Shown piece by piece: positions 35,756-42,781 of a DNA stretch of 64,000 nucleotides. Under the pieces are notes generated by a model. The model was given only the letters and a program-made list of their open reading frames with translations. It ran no database searches and was not told the origin of the DNA. The position numbers and the translations under genes were made by a program. Origin of the DNA: CAIVVT01 sp963757265 (GTDB lineage Bacteria; Acidobacteriota; Terriglobia; Bryobacterales; Bryobacteraceae); assembly GCA_963757265.1 (NCBI GenBank), contig CAVWRA010000006.1:1612001-1676000 (forward strand). The letters run 5' to 3'. The first letter of the stretch is position 1. Every line of letters starts with the position of its first letter.

Positions 35756-37438
35756 ATGCAACATCGCAGCGTGATGATCCCGGGGCTGGCATTGGCGGCG
35801 CTGGGCCTGTACCCGGTGCTGCGCTCGGCGCCCGAGCCCGCGCCCTCCATCGTCTTCGAAAACGCCATCCAGCGCTCCGGCATTACGTTCCGGATGAACA
35901 ATTCCGTCACGCCGCAGAAGCACCAGGTGGAAACCATGCTGGCCGGCGTCGCCATCTTCGACTACAACAACGACGGCCTGCCGGACATCTACTTCGTCAA
36001 CGGCGCCGACCTGCCGTCGATGGATAAGTCCGACCCCCGGTTTCACAACCGTCTGTACCGCAATAACGGCGACGGCACGTTCACCGATGTCACTGAAAAA
36101 GCCGGCCTGGCCGGAGCGGGCTACGGCATGGGCGTGGCGGCCGGCGACTACGACAACGATGGCTGGGAGGATCTATACATCGCCGGCGTCAACCGCAACC
36201 AGCTGTTCCATAACAACGGCGACGGGACATTCACGGACGTCACCGCGAAGGCCGGCGTGGCGGGCATTCTGCCGAAGTACGGCAAGGCGTGGTCGATCAG
36301 CGCGGGCTGGTTTGACTACGACAACGACGGCTATCTCGATCTGTTCGTGGTCAACTACGTGAACTGGGACATCAATAAAGAGCCGCCCTGCGCCATCGGG
36401 CCGGTGCGCGCCTATTGCTCGCCGGACAGTTACGGCGGGCAGCCCAACATCCTGTATCACAACAACGGCGATGGCACGTTCACCGACGTCTCGGAGAAGT
36501 CGGGCATCGCCAAACACATCGGCAAGGGCATGGGCGTGTCGTTCGCGGACTATGACGGCGACGGCTTCACCGACATCTTCGTCTCCAACGACACGTACCG
36601 CAATTTCCTGTTCCACAACAACGGCAACGGCACATTCACGGAGAACGCCATTCTGTCCGGCGTGGCGTACAACGAGAACGGAAAATCGATCGCCGCCATG
36701 GGCACGGATTTCAGGGATATCGACAACGACGGGCGGCCCGACATTTTCGTCGTGGGCATGGTCGGCGACACATTTCCGCTGTTTCTCAATCACGGGCGTG
36801 AGTTCCTGGACGTGACCAGCATGTCGGGGATCGCGCGCGCCGCCGCGGGGGTGACGGGGTGGGGCGCCGGGATGTTCGATTTCGACAACGACGGGTACAA
36901 GGATCTGTTCGTGACCTGCGCCGCGATCCTGGACAATTCGGAGGAGATCGACCACCTGCCGGCCGAGCTGCCCAACATGGTGCTGCGAAATCTCGGGAAC
37001 AGGAAGTTCGCCAACGTCTCCAAACAGGCCGGCGAGAGCTTCGCCCACGCCGCCCGGCACCGCGGCGTGGCGTTCGGCGATCTCAACAACGACGGCCGGA
37101 TCGACGCCGTCGTGGTGACACAAAACGAGAGTCCGGAGATCTGGATGAACCGCTCGCCGGCGCCGAACCACTGGCTGCTCGTGAAGCTCACTGGAACCAA
37201 AAGCAACCGCGACGGGCTGGGCGCGCGCGTCAAGCTGACGCCGGCGGGCGGCAAACCGCAGTACAACGCCGCCACCACCAGCGTCGGCTACAGCACATCG
37301 AGCGACCGGCGGGTGCACTTCGGCCTGGGCCCGGCCAGCAGCGCGGAGAGCATCGAAATCCAGTGGCCGAGCGGTACGCGACAGGTGCTCAAGAACGTCA
37401 AGGCCGACCAGATCCTGAACGTCCAGGAACCGCGGTAG
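35756..37438 (+). CDS. CRTAC1-type FG-GAP/VCBS repeat protein with ASPIC/UnbV C-terminus
   Basis: This 560-residue exported protein (signal MIPGLALAALGLYPVL near the start) is built of FG-GAP repeats carrying calcium-binding loops: DYNNDGLPDIYF, DYDNDGWEDLYI, DYDNDGYLDLFV, DYDGDGFTDIFV, DIDNDGRPDIFV, DFDNDGYKDLFV and DLNNDGRIDAVV. Many are introduced by NNGDGTFTDVT. The last 110 residues are the ASPIC/UnbV domain (NHWLLVKLTGTKSNRDGLGA, then FGLGPASSAESIEIQWPSG). Such propellers bind Ca2+ and occur with secreted TPR proteins in Acidobacteria. The ligand is unknown. ATG at 35756 with a distant AAGGAG. Confidence 0.93.
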   Translation: MQHRSVMIPGLALAALGLYPVLRSAPEPAPSIVFENAIQRSGITFRMNNSVTPQKHQVETMLAGVAIFDYNNDGLPDIYFVNGADLPSMDKSDPRFHNRLYRNNGDGTFTDVTEKAGLAGAGYGMGVAAGDYDNDGWEDLYIAGVNRNQLFHNNGDGTFTDVTAKAGVAGILPKYGKAWSISAGWFDYDNDGYLDLFVVNYVNWDINKEPPCAIGPVRAYCSPDSYGGQPNILYHNNGDGTFTDVSEKSGIAKHIGKGMGVSFADYDGDGFTDIFVSNDTYRNFLFHNNGNGTFTENAILSGVAYNENGKSIAAMGTDFRDIDNDGRPDIFVVGMVGDTFPLFLNHGREFLDVTSMSGIARAAAGVTGWGAGMFDFDNDGYKDLFVTCAAILDNSEEIDHLPAELPNMVLRNLGNRKFANVSKQAGESFAHAARHRGVAFGDLNNDGRIDAVVVTQNESPEIWMNRSPAPNHWLLVKLTGTKSNRDGLGARVKLTPAGGKPQYNAATTSVGYSTSSDRRVHFGLGPASSAESIEIQWPSGTRQVLKNVKADQILNVQEPR

Positions 37439-37673
37439 GAAGCGGGAGCGGCCGGGCGGCGCCTGGCGCGCATTGGCAAACGGTAAATTCTCACCGTATT
37501 GAACGAAGAATCAATGAGTTACGGACGAGAAGCGGGAAATTCTTCCCGTTCTGCCCGCGCTGCCTGGCTCGATCCGCCACTTGGAGAGGCCCGCCTCTGC
37601 GACGCCAAACGAACCGCGGTGGGCACGGGTGGCGGAGCCTCATCAGGCAGGAACGGCAGTGGCGCCCGGGACT

Positions 37674-37967
37674 CTATTTCTTCACCGGAGCCTTCTCCAA
37701 AGTTTTAGCCGGGGTCTTCTCCGGAGTTTTCGCCGGAGCGGCCTCCTTGCTGTACAGGATCTTCTGGGTCCCGCCGTCGCAGGTTCCAACCACCTGGCCT
37801 TCGGCCTGTTTGTCCTTGGCCAGGATTTCGAGGGTGTACGACTTCGCGCCGTGCGCTTCCAGCTTTTTCGCGATCTCGTCCTTCAGCTCCTGGCAGGGCT
37901 TCGGACCGGCCAAGGCCACGGCCGCCGATAGCGCCAGCGGAACGGTCCATAGCAACAGTCTCTTCAT
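37674..37967 (-). CDS. DUF1161 small exported protein
   Basis: This 97-residue protein uses ATG at 37967, preceded by GGGAGGAG. The signal peptide MKRLLLWTVPLALSAAVALA is followed by the DUF1161 pattern: CQELKDEIAKKLEAHGAKSY, then VVGTCDGGTQKILYSK, with two conserved cysteines likely forming a disulfide. The tail is four tandem Lys/Pro/Ala/Thr repeats (TPEKTPAKTLEKAPVKK), not usual for the family. Periplasmic, function unknown. Confidence 0.83.
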   Translation of the reverse strand: MKRLLLWTVPLALSAAVALAGPKPCQELKDEIAKKLEAHGAKSYTLEILAKDKQAEGQVVGTCDGGTQKILYSKEAAPAKTPEKTPAKTLEKAPVKK

Positions 37968-38077
37968 TGGCTCCTCCCTTCGACCGAGACCGATTATACA
38001 ATCAAACGCTTCCTCGGGTCCCACCAGGAAAGAACAGGCTATTCGCGGTCGAAGCTGCTCGCTGTTTCCAGGCTAGA

Positions 38078-38947
38078 ATGCCAGTAGCCATGCGCGTATC
38101 GAAATTGTGCGTCTTCCTCGTGGCGGCCTTGGGCTGCCGCGGACAGTGGGATGCGGGCAAGCTGATCCGCTCGGACGCGGCCCAACTTCCGGCGGCGGAA
38201 GTCCAGGGGTTCCTGGAGCTGATCTGCCCGGGCCAAACCAGCGATTCGGGATGCAAGGTCTGTCCCAAAGACACGGCATTCACGCCCCCTGCTTCGACCC
38301 AAACATGGGATCTCAAGGCAATCATCACAGGACATTTCGTGTCGCTGACCAGCGACGACGCTCTGGTCAGCGGGATGGGATGCGAGCCGCACGCCGCCAG
38401 GATGAGCGGGTCGTACCTGTTTACCAGGGATGGGTCGGCGTGGCGGAAGGTGCGGTACGAAGCGGGCGTGAACGCCTTCGACTGCAAGAAAATGACCGGC
38501 CTCGACAGCCGCGACCGATTGGTTTGCGCGGCGAATGATATGCACCAGGGCTTCGGGGACGAGTTCCTGTACCTGCTGGACCCGGGCAACGACGCTTCCG
38601 GCGGCGACATCTTCTTTGATGTCGGCGATGGTCTGCAGAGCTGCGTCAGGCTCCCGGACGGCACGGTGCTCAGCGGGGCGATTGAGCGGGTGGAGTTCGT
38701 GCCCTTGGAGCTAGATCGGCAGGTGCGCATTGTGGCGACCGCGCGCCTGGGGAGAGCCGTGGTCCCCAATGACATCTTCAGGAAGGCCTGCGCGCCCGGG
38801 CTGCCAAACGGGCTGAGACTCACGACGGTGTTGAGACGGTACGGGTTCGTTTTCGATGGCCAGGAGATCGTGCCGGCCGCGGACAATCCACCGCTGAGCA
38901 ACCGGTCGGCGGTGGCGCCGCGAACGTCCTACACAACCATGAGGTGA
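38078..38947 (+). CDS. Exported cysteine-containing protein, unrecognised
   Basis: ATG at 38078 (289 aa) or 38090 (285 aa) gives a signal peptide (MRVSKLCVFLVAALGCRGQ). ALGC is an imperfect lipobox, so lipidation is uncertain. The mature part has about ten cysteines, including CPGQTSDSGCKVCP, GMGCEPHA and FDCKK, suggesting disulfides outside the cytoplasm. Blocks such as HFVSLTSDDALVSGMGCEP and GGDIFFDVGDGLQSC look like a beta-rich repeat or lectin-like domain. I do not recognise a family. It lies just upstream of the IS1182 insertion. Confidence 0.7.
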   Translation: MPVAMRVSKLCVFLVAALGCRGQWDAGKLIRSDAAQLPAAEVQGFLELICPGQTSDSGCKVCPKDTAFTPPASTQTWDLKAIITGHFVSLTSDDALVSGMGCEPHAARMSGSYLFTRDGSAWRKVRYEAGVNAFDCKKMTGLDSRDRLVCAANDMHQGFGDEFLYLLDPGNDASGGDIFFDVGDGLQSCVRLPDGTVLSGAIERVEFVPLELDRQVRIVATARLGRAVVPNDIFRKACAPGLPNGLRLTTVLRRYGFVFDGQEIVPAADNPPLSNRSAVAPRTSYTTMR

Positions 38948-38991
38948 GCCTGCTTTCAGGTGCGATTTCCCGGTGCGGTGAGCCGTCTTTT

Positions 38992-39026
38992 ACGGTGAAG
39001 ACACCGTGAGCGGGCTCGTTTTTTTT
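38992..39026 (+). terminator. Double hairpin with T-run before the IS element
   Basis: ACGGTG/CACCGT (38992-38997, 39002-39007) is followed by GAGC-GG-GCTC (39009-39018) and GTTTTTTT. It is placed about 45 bases after the plus-strand gene. Confidence 0.5.
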
Positions 39027-39034
39027 CGTGTTTT

Positions 39035-40651
39035 CACGTGAGCCTGTCGGAGAGAAGTAATCGCCGAGGCCTCACTCGTCGGGCGCAGGCGGTTTGGCGT
39101 GCGGTTAGCGCATGCGGGCGGCAAGCGGCGTGAGTTGGCGGAGCGCGCATGGGTCCCGGCAACGCGCTCGGGCAGGTCCGATCCCTTCACACCGCCAGCG
39201 CGTGGCGATGGAGCTTGAGCAGGTTGTGGGTCAGGCAGATCAGTTTCCACTCGGCCTGCACTTTTTGGAGGCCGCGCAGCGCGAATTGGCGGAATCCGCG
39301 CTGTTGTTTGATGTGTCCGATCACCGGCTCGACGATCGTTTTTCGGGTGCGGTAGATCGCTTGTCCCACGGCGCTGCGGATCGCTGCCCGCATCCGCGTG
39401 GCGAGCGGATGATCGGCCCGCAGCCGTGAGCCGCCCGTGCCGCCGCGCCCATCGGGTGAAACCAGCACGGTCATCGGCGTCAGCGCGGGATCGAGCAGAC
39501 TCTCGGTGTCCCAATAGCCCGCGTCGGCCAGCAGGACTTGCGGCGCCTGGCCCAGTGCGGCGCTGGCCGCCGCCGCCATGGGCAGCAGCTGCTGCCGGTC
39601 GTTGACCTGCTGCGTGATCTCGGCCGCCACTACGATTTGCGCGTGTCCATCCACCGCCAATTGCGCGTTGTAGCCCTGCACCACGGTCTTGATTCCGTTG
39701 TCGTACACCATGCGCGAATCCGGGTCCGTGAAATTGTAGTGGCGCGTCGGCATTTCCGCTTCCCGCCGCGCGCGGGTCAGGCGCGCTTTGGTCTTTTCGC
39801 GCTGCGCCAGGCTCTCTGGCGGCGGCTCATGGTCCTTGCGCCGGCGTCCACTCTTGCGCTTTGGATGCTGCCGCTCGGCTTGTGCCAGCTTCTGCTGCGC
39901 CTCCTGCTCCAGCTCGCGTTTGGCCTGGCGCAACTTTTCCAACCGCTGTTGCGCGTCCGCCAACTCGGGCGGCAATTCGTCGCCCCGTCGTGCCTGGCCA
40001 AAGCGCACGTCCTCCGCGGCGTCAACGCGCGCGGCTTCGGCCAGCAGCCGATCCACCAGCACCCGCAACCGCTGCTCCTGCTGATCCAGATCCCGATATC
40101 TCAGCGAACGCGCCGGGCTGGCATTGGCCTGCACCTTCGTGCCGTCGATCACCACCGTGCCCAGCTTCACCAGCCCCGCCCGCTGGCACAGCCGCAAAGC
40201 CTGCGCAAAGAGCTTCGCCAGCGCCTCCAGATGCTGCTGCCGGAAGGCCGCGATGGTGTCGTGATCGGGGTGCTGGTCGGCGGCCAGATAACGGAAGGCC
40301 AGATCATCGTAGGTCGCCCGCTCGATGCGCCGCGAACTCGGCCGGCCCGTGGCATAGGCGTACAGCAGCAAGCGCGTCAGCATCAGCGGATGATAGGCCG
40401 CCAGCCCGCGCCCGTCGTTGCGCTCGTAGACGGAGTAGATCTCGCTGAGATCCAGCGTGTCCGCCACATCCACGATGAACCGCGCCAGATGCCCCTCGGG
40501 CAACCAGTCCTGCAGCGCCGGCGGCAGCAAGAACGGCTGATCCAGAGAACAGGTCCGGAATCTCTTCATCACTCCGATTGGATGAATTCCGCACCCGCCC
40601 AGCACCAGGTTTTCAATGCGCGCCAGAATCTATCTCCGACAGACTCACGTG
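39035..40651 (-). mobile_element. Complete IS1182-family insertion sequence, about 1.6 kb
   Basis: The left end CACGTGAGCCTGTCGGAGA (39035-39053) and right end, read inwards on the minus strand, CACGTGAGTCTGTCGGAGA (40651-40633) match at 19 of 21 bases when the last two are included. One intact transposase gene fills the interior. The outermost CACGTG is itself a palindrome, so the true tips may be GAG...CTC with ACGT or CACGTG as the duplicated, palindromic target. Confidence 0.85.
39187..40569 (-). CDS. IS1182-family DDE transposase
   Basis: This 460-residue transposase from ATG at 40569 has an N-terminal DUF772-type helical domain (LPEGHLARFIVDVADTLDL, YHPLMLTRLLLYAYATG), a DDE_Tnp core with GTVVIDGTKVQANAS (first Asp), a long charged coiled-coil insertion (about 190-260), ITQQVNDRQQLLPM, VLLADAGYWDTESL (second Asp) and VEPVIGHIKQQRGFRQFALRG (Glu). 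No frameshift or internal stop is seen, so it appears functional. It lies within matching terminal inverted repeats. Confidence 0.95.
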   Translation of the reverse strand: MKRFRTCSLDQPFLLPPALQDWLPEGHLARFIVDVADTLDLSEIYSVYERNDGRGLAAYHPLMLTRLLLYAYATGRPSSRRIERATYDDLAFRYLAADQHPDHDTIAAFRQQHLEALAKLFAQALRLCQRAGLVKLGTVVIDGTKVQANASPARSLRYRDLDQQEQRLRVLVDRLLAEAARVDAAEDVRFGQARRGDELPPELADAQQRLEKLRQAKRELEQEAQQKLAQAERQHPKRKSGRRRKDHEPPPESLAQREKTKARLTRARREAEMPTRHYNFTDPDSRMVYDNGIKTVVQGYNAQLAVDGHAQIVVAAEITQQVNDRQQLLPMAAAASAALGQAPQVLLADAGYWDTESLLDPALTPMTVLVSPDGRGGTGGSRLRADHPLATRMRAAIRSAVGQAIYRTRKTIVEPVIGHIKQQRGFRQFALRGLQKVQAEWKLICLTHNLLKLHRHALAV

Positions 40652-40689
40652 CTGTTCCCGGTTCCAAAACGCCCCAAAATCGTCGCTTC

Positions 40690-40832
40690 TGTTAATGTTT
40701 GTAAGCCCTTTGTTTGCCACACATCCACCGTGACGCACGGTGCAGCGTGTTAATGTGGCCTGTTAATGTTTGTAAGTCCTATCATTGCCGCACATCCACC
40801 GTGAAGCACGGCGCAGCGTGTTAATGTTTGCC
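40690..40832. repeat. Two 71-bp tandem units with internal hairpins, plus degenerate continuation
   Basis: Units 40690-40760 and 40761-40832 both begin TGTTAATGTTTGTAAG, contain ACATCCACCGTGA, GCACGG and GCAGCGTGTTAATG, and are about 85-90 percent alike by eye. Unit 1 has a perfect hairpin CACCGTG-ACG-CACGGTG (40726-40742). The TAAGTCCTTTA-like motif recurs at 40702, 40773, 40854, 40904 and 40966. Confidence 0.75.
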
Positions 40833-41027
40833 AAAATGCACGCCAAATCAAGCTAAGTCCTTTAATTGCCATAGATCCTCCGTGACGCGCCGTGACGATC
40901 TCGTAAGTCCTTTAAGACCAGTCACTTGCGCGCCCGGTGCAGACGTATTTTTCTTCAAAATCGTCTAAGTCCTTTAGAAAACTGTGATTACAAGAAATGG
41001 CAAAAAACCGCATTTTCCACGGTCGGT

Positions 41028-41050
41028 ACACGGTAAAAACCGTGTTTTTT
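41028..41050 (+). terminator. Rho-independent terminator-like hairpin
   Basis: ACACGGT (41028-41034) and ACCGTGT (41039-41045) form a 7-bp stem with an AAAA loop, followed by six T residues. It lies after the 71-bp repeats, with no protein gene directly upstream. Confidence 0.65.
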
Positions 41051-41150
41051 CGCGGTGAATTCGTTCTCGGCGCCTCGATTCCACGCTCAAATCACCCTGC
41101 GCCGCCCGCCTCCGCGAGTCTCGTCGCTATGGCGGGCAAGCAAGGGGCGC

Positions 41151-41175
41151 CCGCTCCCTCGCGGTCGCGGCTTCC
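41151..41175 (-). repeat. Dispersed REP-like 25-mer, copy 3
   Basis: Read on the minus strand it contains GAAGCCGCGACCGCGAGGG. It aligns with copies at 9734-9758 and 19273-19297. Confidence 0.6.
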
Positions 41176-41523
41176 ATGAGAAGGCTGCCCCGGTCAAGGG
41201 TTTTTTCTCAAATTCTTTCCTGCCGCTGTTGGCCGACCGACGGGAGGCGCCGCGGCGTCCTCGCGTCTTCCTATTCTCAGCACTGCTCTGTTCTGCCGCC
41301 TGTTCCCGGCAATGCTCTGTTGTCTGTTCCGCCACCGCCGGATCGCCCTGCTTCCATTCGCACTCTTGATGGAGCGGTTTGCTCCGGTGCCAGTTGGGGT
41401 CCTCAATTTCGAACGGGTGCTGCCATCTCTGTGCCGAAGTGGCGCCCCCGTTTCCAGGAACGCTCTTCCGCCGCGACCTCGCAGTCACCCGAACCCGGCG
41501 ATTTGCATCACACTCCAATCCAT

Positions 41524-42639
41524 TTAAGCTGCCGCTCGTTTCAAACGCGAGCGGGCGTTGCTGTTGCGGAGCGGCTCATAGACTTCGCCCGTGGTCCACA
41601 ATCGATGCAGCAGCACGGCCAGTTTCCGCGCCACCGCGACGATGGCCCGCTTCTTGGCGTTCTTGCCGCCGCGCACGGCCAGCTTCAGCCCCCAGCGCCG
41701 CAGGTCCGTGTCCGGCCCGCGCCAGCCCAGAATGTAATGCGCGCCCTGCACCAGCATGGTCCGCAGATAGATGTCGCCTTCCTTGGTGATGCGCAGCTGC
41801 GGCTGGCTCTGGCCCGACTCGCTGCGCCTGGGCCGCAGGCCCACGTAGCAGCCCACGTCACGGCTTTTTTGAAAGCGCTCGCGGTCTTCCACCGTCAAGA
41901 TAAATGTCAGAGCGATCAAAGTCCCGACTCCGCTCACCTGCTTGAGGAGTTGGGTTTCCGGGTATTGTTCCCGGGCGATCTGCTCCAGTTGCTGGTCCAA
42001 CGCGTGGATCTTCACCGTCATCGATTCCACCTGCTCCAGCAGCGGTTTTATCGCCGCCTGCAAGTCGCCGGGCAGCGCCTCCAGCCGCGCCGTTCCCAGA
42101 TTGTCGGCGTCGCAGGCCGGCAGCCGCTCGCCGGTGGCCTTCACCAGTCCGCGCGCCGCGTTGATCAGCGCCGTGCGCGCCTCCACGAGCGTCGCGCGGA
42201 CCCGGATCGTCATCAGGTCCCGCTGCGCTTTCGCGCTGCGATGGCGGATCGGATGCAGCAACTGCGGATCGACGCGCGCCAGCCGCGCCAGCGTCTGCGC
42301 ATCCAACCGGTCGTCCTTGCGACTGCTGTGGCTGATCAGCCGCACCTGGCGCGCGTTGGCCACGATCACCTCATGGCCCAGCTGGCTCAGCAGGCGGCTC
42401 ACCCACGGCGAGTGCGTGCCCACCTCGAGCGCGATCCGGCAGCGCGGCCGCGCGCCGAAGGCCTGGCACAGCCCCTTCTTCGTCGTCGCCGCGCTGGCCT
42501 CCCGCACTACCTCGCCCCGCTCGTTGAGCACGCAATAGCGACTGCTTTTGTCGCCCAGGTCCAGGCCGATCGTGATCGGCCCGCGCGGGCCTGCGGACTC
42601 ACCTTTCGGTCTCCGTTTCACAGTGGTATTCTGCTTCAT
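41524..42639 (-). CDS. IS110-family recombinase/transposase
   Basis: This 371-residue protein from ATG at 42639 has an N-terminal DEDD/RuvC-like domain: D27 (ITIGLDLGDKSS), E72 (RIALEVGTHSP) and the SSRKDDRLDAQTLARL box with D110 and D113. The C-terminal Transposase_20 domain has LLKQVSGVGTLIALTFI and GCYVGLRPRRSESGQ, where a serine is the expected nucleophile. No stops or shifts are seen, so it may be active. IS110 elements use a noncoding guide (bridge/seek RNA) from one end. The element's ends could not be fixed by eye. Confidence 0.93.
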   Translation of the reverse strand: MKQNTTVKRRPKGESAGPRGPITIGLDLGDKSSRYCVLNERGEVVREASAATTKKGLCQAFGARPRCRIALEVGTHSPWVSRLLSQLGHEVIVANARQVRLISHSSRKDDRLDAQTLARLARVDPQLLHPIRHRSAKAQRDLMTIRVRATLVEARTALINAARGLVKATGERLPACDADNLGTARLEALPGDLQAAIKPLLEQVESMTVKIHALDQQLEQIAREQYPETQLLKQVSGVGTLIALTFILTVEDRERFQKSRDVGCYVGLRPRRSESGQSQPQLRITKEGDIYLRTMLVQGAHYILGWRGPDTDLRRWGLKLAVRGGKNAKKRAIVAVARKLAVLLHRLWTTGEVYEPLRNSNARSRLKRAAA

Positions 42640-42781
42640 GGCCGGTCTCCTTTTGCACTTCGAGTGCGCAACCATTGGGAGCTTAACGCATCCCGCCGGG
42701 GGCCGGCCTTCTCATTCCATCTCTGAAGCGGCGGCTCAGTAACAGCGCGCGGCTCCGTCACAGCGTCTCCGCGACAGGCCG

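Larger units (their letters stand above)
40652..41523. other. 872-bp noncoding stretch between two transposase genes
   Basis: No credible gene is seen. The left half holds two 71-bp tandem units and a recurring TAAGTCCTTTA motif, then a strong terminator hairpin at 41028-41050 and the third REP-like copy at 41151-41175. The right part (about 41180-41523) may include the noncoding end of the IS110 element. Confidence 0.6.

Noticed and set aside
40690..40980. CRISPR array
   Set aside because: The repeats are 71-bp tandem units without unique spacers of uniform length, and no cas genes are present.
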